Shown: positions 20,503 to 28,941 of the stretch, one piece after another
Layout: each line of letters starts with the position of its first letter
How positions within the stretch are numbered: position 1 is the stretch's first letter
From: Streptomyces sp. YS415
Lineage (GTDB): Bacteria; Actinomycetota; Actinomycetes; Streptomycetales; Streptomycetaceae
Assembly (NCBI RefSeq): GCF_023544665.1
Contig: NZ_JAMJFL010000003.1
Location: 248,001 to 312,000 of the forward strand
Direction: 5' to 3'
Length of the DNA: 64,000 bases
Notes under the pieces: generated by a model
The model's database searches: none
What the model was told of the DNA's origin: nothing
The model's input: the letters and a program-made list of their open reading frames with translations, nothing else
Program-made: the position numbers and the translations under genes

Positions 20503-22248
20503 TCACTCCTGGAGCAGCACCACGCACGACTCCCCGGGCAGGTGCAGCACCCCGTCCGCGCCGGGTGCCTCCACGGGCTCCCAGGCGGCCAGTACGCGCG
20601 CCTGGCGGGGGCCCAGCGGGATCCGCGCCGGTTCCCCGGCGAGGTTGACGGCCACCCGCACGTCCCCGCGCCGGAAGGCGAGCCAGCGCTGCCGCTCGTC
20701 GTAGGCCACCTTGGTGTCGGCGAGGTCCGGGTCGGTCAGGTCCGGCTGTTCGTGCCGCAGGGCGATGAGCCGGCGGTACCAGGCCAGCACGCGCGCGTGG
20801 GGCTCGCGCTCGGGCTCGGACCAGTCCAGGCAGGAGCGGTCGCGGGTCGCCGGGTCCTGCGGGTCGGGCACGTCCTCCTCGGCCCAGCCGTGCGCGGCGA
20901 ACTCCCGGCGCCTGCCCCGCCGTACCGCCTCGGCGAGCTCGGGGTCGGTGTGGTCGGTGAAGAACTGCCACGGGGTGCCGGCCGCCCACTCCTCGCCCAT
21001 GAACAGCATCGGCGTGAACGGCGCGGTCAGGGTGAGCGTGGCCGCGCAGGCCAGCAGGCCGGGGGAGAGGGAGGCGGCCAGCCGGTCGCCCTGGGCGCGG
21101 TTGCCGACCTGGTCGTGGGTCTGGGTGTAGCCCAGCAGGCGGTGTCCGGCCGTCCGCGAGCGGTCCAGCGGCCGTCCGTGCCGGCGGCCGCGGAAGCTGG
21201 AGTAGGTGCCGTCGTGGAAGTACCCGCCGGTCAGCGTCTTGGCGACGGACGCCAGGGGGGAGCGCCCGAAGTCGGCGTAGTAGCCCTGGGCCTCGCCGGT
21301 CAGCGCGGTGTGCAGGGCGTGGTGGAAGTCGTCGTTCCACTGGGCCTGGAGCCCCAGTCCGCCGTCCTCGCGCGGGGTGATGATCCGCGGGTCGTTCAGA
21401 TCGGACTCGGCGATCAGGAACAGCGGCCGTCCCACCTCGGCCGAGAGCGCGTCCACCGCGGTCGACAGGTCCTCCAGGAAGTGGCACGCGCGGGTGTCCC
21501 GCAGCGCGTGCACCGCGTCCAGCCGGAGTCCGTCGATCCGGTAGTCGCGCAGCCAGGCCAGGGCGCTGCCCAGGAAGTAGTCGCGCACCTCGTCGGAGCC
21601 GGGCGCGTCCAGGTTGACGGCGGCGCCCCAGGGCGTGTGGTGCGTCTCGGTGAAGTACGGCCCGAAGAGGGGCAGGTAGTTGCCGGACGGGCCGAGGTGG
21701 TTGTGCACCACGTCGAGCACCACCCCGAGACCGAGGTGGTGCGCCCGGTCGACAAACCGTTTCAGCGCCTCGGGCCCGCCGTACGGCTCGTGCACCGCCC
21801 ACAGCGAGACGCCTTCGTACCCCCAGCCGTGCCGGCCGGGGAAGGGGCACAGGGGCATCAACTCGACGTGGGTGATCCCCAGTTCCACGAGGTGCCCGAG
21901 CCGCTCGGCGGCGGCGTCCAGGGTGCCCTCCGGGGTGTACGTGCCCACGTGCAGCTCGTAGAGGACCGCGCCCGGCAGCGCGCGTCCGGCCCATGCGGCG
22001 CTCCAGGTGTGGCGCCCGTGGTCCACGACGGCGCTCCGCCCGTCCGGACCCTCGGGCTGGCGGCGCGAGCGCGGGTCGGGCAGCACCGGCCCGTCGTCCA
22101 GCGCATAGCCGTACCGGGTGCCGTCCTCGGCGTCCGCCTCCCCCTGCCACCAGCCCTCCCGCTCCGGATCGCGCTCCAGCGCGCGTGTGGCGTCCCCGTA
22201 ATGGAGCGTCACCCGGTCGGCCTGCGGTGCCCACACCTCGAACTGCAC
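20503..22248 (-). CDS. treZ: Malto-oligosyltrehalose trehalohydrolase TreZ
   Basis: A 581-residue GH13 enzyme. It has an N-terminal beta domain (1-100, FEVWAPQADRVTLHYG), a catalytic TIM barrel and a C-terminal beta domain. Key residues are the nucleophile Asp in DGLRLDAVHAL, the acid Glu in LFLIAESDLNDPR and the transition-state Asp in QTHDQVGNRA. It releases trehalose from malto-oligosyltrehalose, the second step after TreY. Length and motifs are normal. treY lies 4.3 kb upstream on the same strand, separated by two peptidase genes, so the pair is probably not a single transcript. A 174 bp divergent region precedes it. Confidence 0.95.
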   Translation of the reverse strand: MQFEVWAPQADRVTLHYGDATRALERDPEREGWWQGEADAEDGTRYGYALDDGPVLPDPRSRRQPEGPDGRSAVVDHGRHTWSAAWAGRALPGAVLYELHVGTYTPEGTLDAAAERLGHLVELGITHVELMPLCPFPGRHGWGYEGVSLWAVHEPYGGPEALKRFVDRAHHLGLGVVLDVVHNHLGPSGNYLPLFGPYFTETHHTPWGAAVNLDAPGSDEVRDYFLGSALAWLRDYRIDGLRLDAVHALRDTRACHFLEDLSTAVDALSAEVGRPLFLIAESDLNDPRIITPREDGGLGLQAQWNDDFHHALHTALTGEAQGYYADFGRSPLASVAKTLTGGYFHDGTYSSFRGRRHGRPLDRSRTAGHRLLGYTQTHDQVGNRAQGDRLAASLSPGLLACAATLTLTAPFTPMLFMGEEWAAGTPWQFFTDHTDPELAEAVRRGRRREFAAHGWAEEDVPDPQDPATRDRSCLDWSEPEREPHARVLAWYRRLIALRHEQPDLTDPDLADTKVAYDERQRWLAFRRGDVRVAVNLAGEPARIPLGPRQARVLAAWEPVEAPGADGVLHLPGESCVVLLQE

Positions 22249-22422
22249 GGACGGTTCCCCTTCGTCTGCTCACCGTGATGTAGCCCGTCCATGGTGCTTC
22301 AAACGAGATCGATCCGCTTTTGAATCTTCCCTTTTGGGGCCGGTGTCGTCGCACTACGCGCGCGTGGCGGGTGTTTTCGCGGCTTCTGGACACCCCGGGC
22401 CCGGCTGACCGACAATCACGAG

Positions 22423-22974
22423 GTGACGTCGTCCTTCGAGTTCCCCACGTACCCCGCGCGGCTCTCCGACGCGGAGCGCGACAAGGCGCTGAAGGTGCTC
22501 CGTGACGGTGTCGCCCTGGGACGGCTCTCGCACGACACGTTCATCCGGCGCATGGAGCTGGCCCTCGCCGCCCGCCGCGCCGACGAACTGCTCGCCCTCA
22601 CCGCCGACCTGCCCCAGGAGAACCGGTTCTCCCGGATGGTCCTCGGCGGCGTCGAGGCGGTCTCCGGGTTCGGGGTACGGCTGCGCAGGGCCTGGCAGGC
22701 CGAGCGGCTGCCCAAGCTGCTGCTGCCCCACCCCGGCGGCGGTCACCCGCTGCGCATCGGGCGCGACCCCGCCAGCGGGCTGCGGCTGACCCACGAGACG
22801 GTCTCCCGGGGGCACGCCGAGCTGACCCGGCAGGGCGGCATGTGGCTGCTGCGGGACCTCGGTTCGACCAACGGCACCACGGTGAACGGACGGCGTGTCA
22901 TCGGGACGGCCGTGGTCCGCGCGGGCGACCAGGTCGGCTTCGGGCAGCTGGCCTTCCGGCTCACCGTGAACTAA
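22423..22974 (+). CDS. DUF1707 plus FHA domain protein
   Basis: A 183-residue cytoplasmic protein starting at GTG 22423, with GAG just before it. The N terminus is a DUF1707 domain (about 8-60: ARLSDAERDKALKVLRDG, then TFIRRMELALAARRADEL). The C-terminal half is an FHA phosphothreonine-binding domain (about 108-183) with the conserved LRIGRDPASG, SRGHAEL and LRDLGSTNGTTVNG. FHA modules read Ser/Thr kinase signalling. The closest kinase in this window is about 28 kb away, so any partner is unknown. It is divergent from treZ. Confidence 0.88.
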   Translation: MTSSFEFPTYPARLSDAERDKALKVLRDGVALGRLSHDTFIRRMELALAARRADELLALTADLPQENRFSRMVLGGVEAVSGFGVRLRRAWQAERLPKLLLPHPGGGHPLRIGRDPASGLRLTHETVSRGHAELTRQGGMWLLRDLGSTNGTTVNGRRVIGTAVVRAGDQVGFGQLAFRLTVN

Positions 22975-23127
22975 GCCGTGCCTTAGCTCTGGCCTGGGCT
23001 TTACGGGGCGCGGTGGGGGAAATCCCTTTGCTCGCGGGGGCGTTGACGTACCAGCGCAGCCGTGACTGACTGTACGTACCTCAGCCACATCAAGTGAACC
23101 GACGGCACCGGCTCGCGGAGGTGCGCC

Positions 23128-24480
23128 CTGCTGCCCCTCCTCCGCTACCCGACCGCCGACGAACTCGGCGCCCGGGCGGCCGCGTTCGTCACCCGCCATC
23201 CCTCGGACGCCCGGCTGCGCCGCGTCGGGACCTCCCGCGGAGGCAGCCCGCTGTGGCTGCTCTCCGTCGGCCACGGCAGCCGCCAGGCCCTCGTCGTCGC
23301 CGGACCGCACGCCAACGAACCCGTGGGCGGCGCCACCGCCCTCCGGCTCGCCGAACGGGTCCTCGCCGACCCCCGCCGCGACGAGGACGCCGACGCCACC
23401 TGGAACCTGCTGCTCTGCCTCGACCCCGACGGACTGCGCCGCAACGAGGGCTGGCTCCAGGGCCCGTACACCCTCGGCCGCTACTTTCGGAACTTCTTCC
23501 GCCCCGGCTTCCTGGAACAGCCCGAGTGGCTGCCCGACGGGGCGGACCGCGCCACGCTGCCCGAGACCCGCGCCCTGCTCGACCTCCAGGACGAGCTGCG
23601 CCCCTTCCTGCAGTGCTCGCTGCACGGCGTCGACGTCGGCGGCGGCTTCGCCGAGCTCACCCACGACCTGCCCGGCTTCCCGCGCCGCCTCGCGCACACC
23701 GCCGCCCGCCTGGGCATCCCCCGCGAACTCGGGCCGTACGACACCCTGTACTGGCCGCGCCTCGGGCCCGCCGTCTACCTGATCCCGCCGCCGCGCCGGG
23801 GCGACCTCGCCGCCGCCATCACCGAGGCCGCCGTGGAGTCCACCTGGTTCCACCCCTACCGGTACGGCACGGTCACGGCGGTGGTCGAGGCACCCATGTG
23901 GGGGGTGGCCGCGGTGGAGGACGACACCATCCCCGCCGACGCGGCCGCCGTCCTGCGCACGGTCAGCCGCGCCCTGCGGCACGACTCCCGGCTGCTGGCC
24001 CGCCTCCTCACCCGCCTGCGCCACCACCTGCCCGCCACCCAGGAGACCGCCCGCCTGCTCGCCCCGGTCGACGACTACGTGCTGGTCTGCCCGGGGCTCG
24101 CCGACACCTGGGACCCCGACATCGTCACCGCCGACGCCCACCCCCTGCCCCCGCTCAGCACCGCCCACCTGGCCACCCTGCGCATCGCCGGGCGACGGCT
24201 GGCGCTGCGCACGGCGGGGCTGCTGCACCGGCTGGTGGCCGGCTCGGGCCGGGACCCGGCGGGGGTGCTGCCCGAGCTGGACCGGCTCATCGACCTGTGG
24301 TGCGCCGACTACCGCGACGGCTGCGGGGCGCGGTGGATACCGGTCGCACGCCAGGTCGAGTACCAGTCCCGGGTGGTGCTCGCCGCGTTCGACCTGGCCT
24401 CGCGCCACCCGCGCGCGGGTTCCCGTTCGGGTGAGCAGGGGTGGGGTTCCGAGGCCGCCGTGCCGATGCATCGGGAATGA
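23128..24480 (+). CDS. M14-family zinc carboxypeptidase with probable CTG start
   Basis: A 450-residue M14 peptidase homologue. Zinc and catalytic residues appear as His61 and Glu64 (GPHANEPVGG), His166 (SLHGVDVGG) and a candidate catalytic Glu254 (TAVVEAPMWG). There is no signal peptide. No ATG, GTG or TTG occurs in frame between the stop at 23095 and the zinc motif. The first such codon, GTG 23323, would delete the motif. CTG 23128, seven bases after CGGAGG, gives the N terminus LPLLRYPTADELG, which matches its neighbour paralogue (LLPELRYPTVTEVV). The stop overlaps the SSI-family inhibitor start (ATGA). It is probably a cytoplasmic peptidase or amidase; the substrate is unknown. Confidence 0.82.
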   Translation: MLPLLRYPTADELGARAAAFVTRHPSDARLRRVGTSRGGSPLWLLSVGHGSRQALVVAGPHANEPVGGATALRLAERVLADPRRDEDADATWNLLLCLDPDGLRRNEGWLQGPYTLGRYFRNFFRPGFLEQPEWLPDGADRATLPETRALLDLQDELRPFLQCSLHGVDVGGGFAELTHDLPGFPRRLAHTAARLGIPRELGPYDTLYWPRLGPAVYLIPPPRRGDLAAAITEAAVESTWFHPYRYGTVTAVVEAPMWGVAAVEDDTIPADAAAVLRTVSRALRHDSRLLARLLTRLRHHLPATQETARLLAPVDDYVLVCPGLADTWDPDIVTADAHPLPPLSTAHLATLRIAGRRLALRTAGLLHRLVAGSGRDPAGVLPELDRLIDLWCADYRDGCGARWIPVARQVEYQSRVVLAAFDLASRHPRAGSRSGEQGWGSEAAVPMHRE

Positions 24481-24908
24481 CACACTCCACCACAGTGAAG
24501 GCGGGACGGGCCGGTGTCCGGGGCGTCCTGCTCGCGGCGGTCTCCGTCCTCGTCCTCGCGACGGTTCCGGCGCAGGCGGTCGAGCGGGAGACCCTCCCCG
24601 ACAACTGGCTCTACCTCACGCTCACCACGGGCGACGCGCACTCCGGCCGCACCCGCGGCGCACTGCTGATGTGCGACATGCCCCAGGGCCACGCGCGCGC
24701 CGCCGAGGCCTGCGCGGCCCTGGCGGCGGTCGACGGCGCCATCGACCGCATCGCCCAGCGGGACGCGATCTGCCCGATGGTCTACGCCCCGGTCACCGCC
24801 CGGGCGAGCGGCCGGTGGAACGGCCGTCCGGTCGAGTTCCACCGGCTGTTCGGCAACGCGTGCGAGCTGACGGCGCGGACGGGGGCGGTGTTCGCCCTGG
24901 ACGACTGA
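24477..24908 (+). CDS. Secreted SSI-family (subtilisin inhibitor-like) protease inhibitor
   Basis: A 143-residue secreted protein that starts at ATG 24477, overlapping the carboxypeptidase stop by 4 bp. A signal peptide covers about 1-34 (VLLAAVSVLVLATVPAQA). The mature part has the SSI pattern with four cysteines (66, 79, 99, 129), expected to pair 66-79 and 99-129. The reactive-site region CPMVYAPV is almost identical to that of Streptomyces subtilisin inhibitor (CPMVYDPV), placing P1 at Met101 and P1' at Val102. It then continues GRWNGRPVEFHRLFGNAC, also typical. It should tightly inhibit subtilisin-like proteases outside the cell. Being the second gene after an intracellular M14 peptidase is unusual. 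Confidence 0.92.
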   Translation: MTHSTTVKAGRAGVRGVLLAAVSVLVLATVPAQAVERETLPDNWLYLTLTTGDAHSGRTRGALLMCDMPQGHARAAEACAALAAVDGAIDRIAQRDAICPMVYAPVTARASGRWNGRPVEFHRLFGNACELTARTGAVFALDD

Positions 24909-24922
24909 CCGGTGCGCGCGCC

Positions 24923-24971
24923 CCCGGCACGCGCGTGGCGGCTCTCACGCCGCCCGGTCGCGCGCGTGCCG
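24923..24971. terminator. Long bidirectional hairpin between the inhibitor and second M14 genes
   Basis: Perfect 13-base arms CCCGGCACGCGCG (24923-24935) and CGCGCGTGCCGGG (24959-24971) enclose a nested six-base stem, GGCGGC/GCCGCC. It covers the stop codon and last codons of the reverse M14 gene and the space after the inhibitor gene, so it can terminate both convergent transcripts. Confidence 0.7.
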
Positions 24972-26204
24972 GGCCGCCGCGACGACCGTGCGGGACTGGT
25001 GCTCGACCTGGTGCTCCAACGGCACCCAGCGGGCCCGGAACCGCCGCTCGAAGGAACCGCTCCAGGACGCCACGAGCCGTTCCAGACCCGGCGCCGCACG
25101 GTCGTCCGTCTCCTGCAGCACTCGCAGCAGCATGGCCGCCGCCCGCAGCGGCAGCCGGCGCGCGAAGGCGTCCACACTGCCGATGTACGCGCGCGTGTCG
25201 TCCACCGGCGCCGTGCGCGTCCAGTCCGCGGCCAGCCCCGGCACCAGCTCCAGCGCCCAGCGCGTGGCCCGCAGCAGCGGTCCGTCGGCGCCGTCGAGCC
25301 GGGGCAGCACCTCGGTGAGCACCCGCTCCACCTCCCGCGTGTCCCGCAGCAGCCGGCCCGCGAGCCGCCGCATCGCCGCCACCGGCGCCGGATGCGGTAC
25401 CGGGTCGTCGACCAGGTCGCTCGCCCACATCGGCACCTCCACGACCGCCGTCATCCCGCCGTACCGGTGCACGTGGTGCCAGGTGCTGTGCCGGGCGTCG
25501 TCCGGCATGCTCGGGTACGCCATCGCCGCCCCCGCCGCCGGCATCACATGGACGCCGGGCCCGGACGCAGGCCAGCCCGCGGCGTCCGCGGCGCCGGTCT
25601 CCACCGGGATGTTCAGCTCCGCCGCCGACTTGGCGAACGGCTCGGCGAGCCCGGGCAGGTCCTTCGTCAGCTGCACCCAGCTGCCGCCCAGTTCGGTGCC
25701 GTGCAGGGTGGCCTGGAGGTAGGGGCGCAGTTCGTCGATGACCCCGGTCAGGGCGCGGGTCTCCGGCGGCAGCCGGTCGGGCGGCAGGACCGCGGGCGAC
25801 CACTCCGGCTGCTCGGGGCCCGCCGGCCGGAAGAAGCCGAGGTGGTAGTCGAACAGGCTGCGCGGCGCGGGAGTGACATGCAGGCTCGCCCCGTCGGGAT
25901 CGGCGCACAGCAGGAAGTGCCAGGAGGTGTCGGTCCGCAGCGCCCGCTCGTGCAGGACCCGTTCGGCCAGCGCGAGCAGGGCCGGGCCGCCGGTCGGCTC
26001 GTTGGCGTGGGCGCCCGCGACGACCAGCACCGCGCGCCGCGCACGGCCCACGGACAGCAGATGCAGAGGGCGGCCCGCTCGCGACAGGCCCACCTCCCGC
26101 AGTGTGCACGGGCCCGGTCGTTGTGCCGCCAACGCCCGGGCCGCCGAGACGACTTCGGTCACCGTGGGGTAGCGCAGCTCCGGCAGGAGACTCACCCCCG
26201 TCAC
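24945..26204 (-). CDS. Second M14-family zinc carboxypeptidase paralogue
   Basis: A paralogue of the 23.1 kb carboxypeptidase, about 419 residues, in the opposite orientation. Zinc motif GAHANEPTGG, then LHGTELGGS (third ligand His) and TAVVEVPMWAS (catalytic Glu) match the first copy position for position. The C-terminal ends also align (RWVPLEHQVEHQSRTVV versus RWIPVARQVEYQSRVVL). GTG 26204 was chosen because GAGG lies ten bases before it; GTG at 26237 or 26195 are alternatives. No export signal. The two M14 genes flank the SSI-like gene and look like an old inverted duplication placed between treZ and treY. Confidence 0.85.
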   Translation of the reverse strand: MTGVSLLPELRYPTVTEVVSAARALAAQRPGPCTLREVGLSRAGRPLHLLSVGRARRAVLVVAGAHANEPTGGPALLALAERVLHERALRTDTSWHFLLCADPDGASLHVTPAPRSLFDYHLGFFRPAGPEQPEWSPAVLPPDRLPPETRALTGVIDELRPYLQATLHGTELGGSWVQLTKDLPGLAEPFAKSAAELNIPVETGAADAAGWPASGPGVHVMPAAGAAMAYPSMPDDARHSTWHHVHRYGGMTAVVEVPMWASDLVDDPVPHPAPVAAMRRLAGRLLRDTREVERVLTEVLPRLDGADGPLLRATRWALELVPGLAADWTRTAPVDDTRAYIGSVDAFARRLPLRAAAMLLRVLQETDDRAAPGLERLVASWSGSFERRFRARWVPLEHQVEHQSRTVVAAARHARDRAA

Positions 26205-26515
26205 GTCCGCCCGGCCTCGCAATCCGCAGTACCCCACGGCCGCCGTGCACTGTCAAGGACAGCCAGGGGGAGGCTCCAGGGGGCGCCCAGGGGCACGGCA
26301 CGCCGACCGGCGGGGCGGCCGGTGCCGACGGGAGCCGTGGGGGAGGAGGCGGACACCGGCGGCCCCCGGAAGCGGGGAAACGCGGGGAGCGGCGCCGTAC
26401 ACCACGACGCGCCGCCCGCGCGGGGCGGACGCGGGGAGCGCGCGCGGCGGCGAGCCGGTCGTACAGCCCGCCCCGCGGCGCGTGCCATCGCGGCGCGCGC
26501 CCGCCCGCGGCCTCC
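26205..26515. other. Gene-free region between treY and the second M14 gene
   Basis: About 310 bp of GC-rich, low-complexity DNA. A possible promoter for the M14 gene reads TTGACA on the minus strand at 26256-26251, with TACTGC 19 bp later; the spacing is long and the match modest. The rest shows Gly/Arg-type repeats of GC triplets but no credible gene, and no clear terminator after treY. Confidence 0.4.
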
Positions 26516-28861
26516 TCAGACCCGTTCCAGCAGCACCACCGGAAGCGGCTCGAACAGCTCCGCCACGCGCACGTGCCCGGTGAACTCCCGTCCCGGTGTC
26601 AGCACGTCGGCCCACCGCCCCGGCGGCAGCTCCAGCCCTGTCTCCCGCCAGCCGCCCGCCTCCGCCAGCCGCAGCGACAGCCGGGTCACCGCGGTGACCA
26701 CCTCCTGCGAGCGCGCGAACGCCACGCAGTGCGCCGCCGCCGGACCCTGCGCGGACAGCGGTGCGTACGTCGCCGCCTCACCGAAGGCGGCCGGCCTCCG
26801 TGCGCGCAGCCGCAGCGCCGCCGCGGTCAGCGTGTTCTTCTCGCCGGTCTCCAGGGGCGGGTAGTGCACCGGCCGCCGGTTGTCCGGGTCCACCAGGGCC
26901 CGGTACTCGCCCTCCGTGCCCTGGTACACGTCGGGCACACCCGGCATCGTCAGCTGGACCAGGGCGGTGCCCAGCACGTTCGCGCGGATGTGCGGCGCGA
27001 GCCGGTCGCGCAGGGCGGCCACGTGGGCGCCGGGCGGACCGCAGGGCCCCGCGGTGACGAAGGCCGCCACCGCCTCCTCGTACGGCGGTTCCTGCTCCGT
27101 CCAGCTCGTGTAGAGGCCTGCCTCCCGCACGTGCTTCAGCAGCGCCTCCCGCACCCGCTGCGGGTCCGCGGGGCCGAGCCCGAACACCGTCTGCCAGGCG
27201 GCCCACGCCAGCTGCGCGTCGGGCACGCCCTCGCCGGAGCGGGTCACCTCGGACAGCAGGTCCGCCCACCGCTGCGGGCATTCGGTGAGCACCGCGAGCG
27301 CGGCCCGGACGTCGGCGCTGCGCTTGGTGTCGTGCGTCGACACGACGGTCCCCGTCGTCGGCCAGTCGCGCTGCACGCGCGCGCAGTAGGCGTGGAAGTC
27401 CTCCGGGGACATCGCGGGACTGCCCGGGTTCCCGCCCACCTCGGTCGCCGACAGCAGCGGCACGTAGCGGTAGAACGCGGTGTCCTCCACCGACTTGGCC
27501 CGCAGCGCCGACGCCGTCTGCGCGAACCGGGTGCGGAACTCCGTCCGGTCGGGGCCGTCCCCGTCCCGCCCGAGCACCAGGTCCCGTACGACGTCGACCG
27601 CGCCGGCCTCCTCCGGGACGGCGAAGGCGTGCCGGGCCTCGGCCGCCGCCTCCTCGGTGACGACGGCGGCCGGGTCGCCGGAGGCGTAGGGCCGGTAGAC
27701 CTCGAGCCGGACGAGGAGTTCCTGGAGCGCGGTGCGCAGCGCCCAGGGCGCGCGGTCGCGCAGCGCGGGGTCCGGCGAGGTGGTGCAGACCCGGTCGGCG
27801 ACCCGGGTCAGCCGCTCGGTCTCCGCGGCCAGCTCGTGCCTGAGGACCTTGTACGCGGCCCGCCGCACGGTCGTCTCCCACTGCCCGCCCCGGTCCGTCT
27901 GCGGCGCCGCGAAGCGCCGGTACTGGCCGAGGAGTTCCCCGTGCCCGGCCGGGTCCGTGAAGAGGCCGTCGATGTGCCGCAGGGCGTCGTAGCCGGTGGT
28001 CCCGGCGACGGGCCAGGAGGCGGGCAGGTGCTCCCCGTCCGAGAGGATCTTCTCCACGACCGTCCAGCGGCCCCCGGTCGCCTCGTGCAGCCGCCGCAGA
28101 TAGCCGTCGGGGTCGGCGAGCCCGTCGGGATGGTCGATGCGCAGCCCGTCGATCACGCCCTCGTGGAGCAGCGCGAGGATCTTGTCGTGGGTGGCCTCGA
28201 AGACCTCCGGGTCCTCCACCCGCACCCCGATGAGCTCCGAGATGCTGAAGAACCGGCGGTAGTTCAGCTCGGTCCGGGCCAGCCGCCACCAGGCGAGGCG
28301 GTACCACTGGGCGTCCAGGAGCTGGGGCAGCGGCAGGTCCTCGGTGCCCTGGCGCAGCGGGAACGCCTGGTCGTAGTAGCGCAGCACGTCGCCGTCGACC
28401 TCCAGGCGGCCGAGCTCCTGGCCGAGCGGACCGCCGAGCACCGGGAGCAGCACCTGCCCGGCCTGTGCCTCCCAGTCGATGTCGAACCAGCGCGCGTACG
28501 GCGACTTGGGGCCCTCGCGCAGCACCTCCCACAGGGCCCGGTTGTGGCGCGGTGCCATCGCCATGTGGTTCGGCACGATGTCCACGATCAGGCCGAGCCC
28601 GTGCTCCCGGGCGGTACCGGCCAGCGCGCGCAGCCCCGCCTCGCCGCCCAGTTCCTCCCGCACGCGCGCGTGGTCGACGACGTCGTAGCCGTGCGCCGAG
28701 CCGGGCACCGCCTCCAGCACCGGGGACAGATGCAGGTGCGAGACGCCGAGCGAGGCCAGGTACGGCACCGCCTCGGCCGCGGCGGCGAAGGGGAACTCGG
28801 GCTGCAGCTGCAGCCGGTACGTGGCCGTGGGCGCCACCGTGTCAGGTCGCTCAGGTGTCAT
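26516..28861 (-). CDS. treY: Malto-oligosyltrehalose synthase TreY
   Basis: A 781-residue GH13 enzyme that isomerises the reducing-end glucose of a maltodextrin into a trehalose unit, the step before TreZ. Visible motifs are ATYRLQLQPEFPF at the start, SHGYDVVDH-type GSAHGYDVVDHARV, VDIVPNHMA, nucleophile DGLRIDHPDG, acid WTVVEKIL and VVSTHDTKRSAD. GVPDVYQGTE and PDNRRPVHY near the C-terminal part are strongly typical. The start is set at ATG 28861; the frame continues upstream, but without family sequence. It probably works with GlgX and TreZ to make trehalose from glycogen. Confidence 0.95.
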   Translation of the reverse strand: MTPERPDTVAPTATYRLQLQPEFPFAAAAEAVPYLASLGVSHLHLSPVLEAVPGSAHGYDVVDHARVREELGGEAGLRALAGTAREHGLGLIVDIVPNHMAMAPRHNRALWEVLREGPKSPYARWFDIDWEAQAGQVLLPVLGGPLGQELGRLEVDGDVLRYYDQAFPLRQGTEDLPLPQLLDAQWYRLAWWRLARTELNYRRFFSISELIGVRVEDPEVFEATHDKILALLHEGVIDGLRIDHPDGLADPDGYLRRLHEATGGRWTVVEKILSDGEHLPASWPVAGTTGYDALRHIDGLFTDPAGHGELLGQYRRFAAPQTDRGGQWETTVRRAAYKVLRHELAAETERLTRVADRVCTTSPDPALRDRAPWALRTALQELLVRLEVYRPYASGDPAAVVTEEAAAEARHAFAVPEEAGAVDVVRDLVLGRDGDGPDRTEFRTRFAQTASALRAKSVEDTAFYRYVPLLSATEVGGNPGSPAMSPEDFHAYCARVQRDWPTTGTVVSTHDTKRSADVRAALAVLTECPQRWADLLSEVTRSGEGVPDAQLAWAAWQTVFGLGPADPQRVREALLKHVREAGLYTSWTEQEPPYEEAVAAFVTAGPCGPPGAHVAALRDRLAPHIRANVLGTALVQLTMPGVPDVYQGTEGEYRALVDPDNRRPVHYPPLETGEKNTLTAAALRLRARRPAAFGEAATYAPLSAQGPAAAHCVAFARSQEVVTAVTRLSLRLAEAGGWRETGLELPPGRWADVLTPGREFTGHVRVAELFEPLPVVLLERV

Positions 28862-28941
28862 GGAAACGTACGTACCCGCCCTGCCGCCCTTCGTGTCATC
28901 CTCCCCTCCACGTGGCCCCCGCGCGTGGCTGGCGTCGAGCG

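Noticed and set aside
26226..26256. Strong promoter for the second M14 gene
   Set aside because: TTGACA is perfect, but the -10 is poor and the spacer is 19 bp, so I did not list it as a separate feature.
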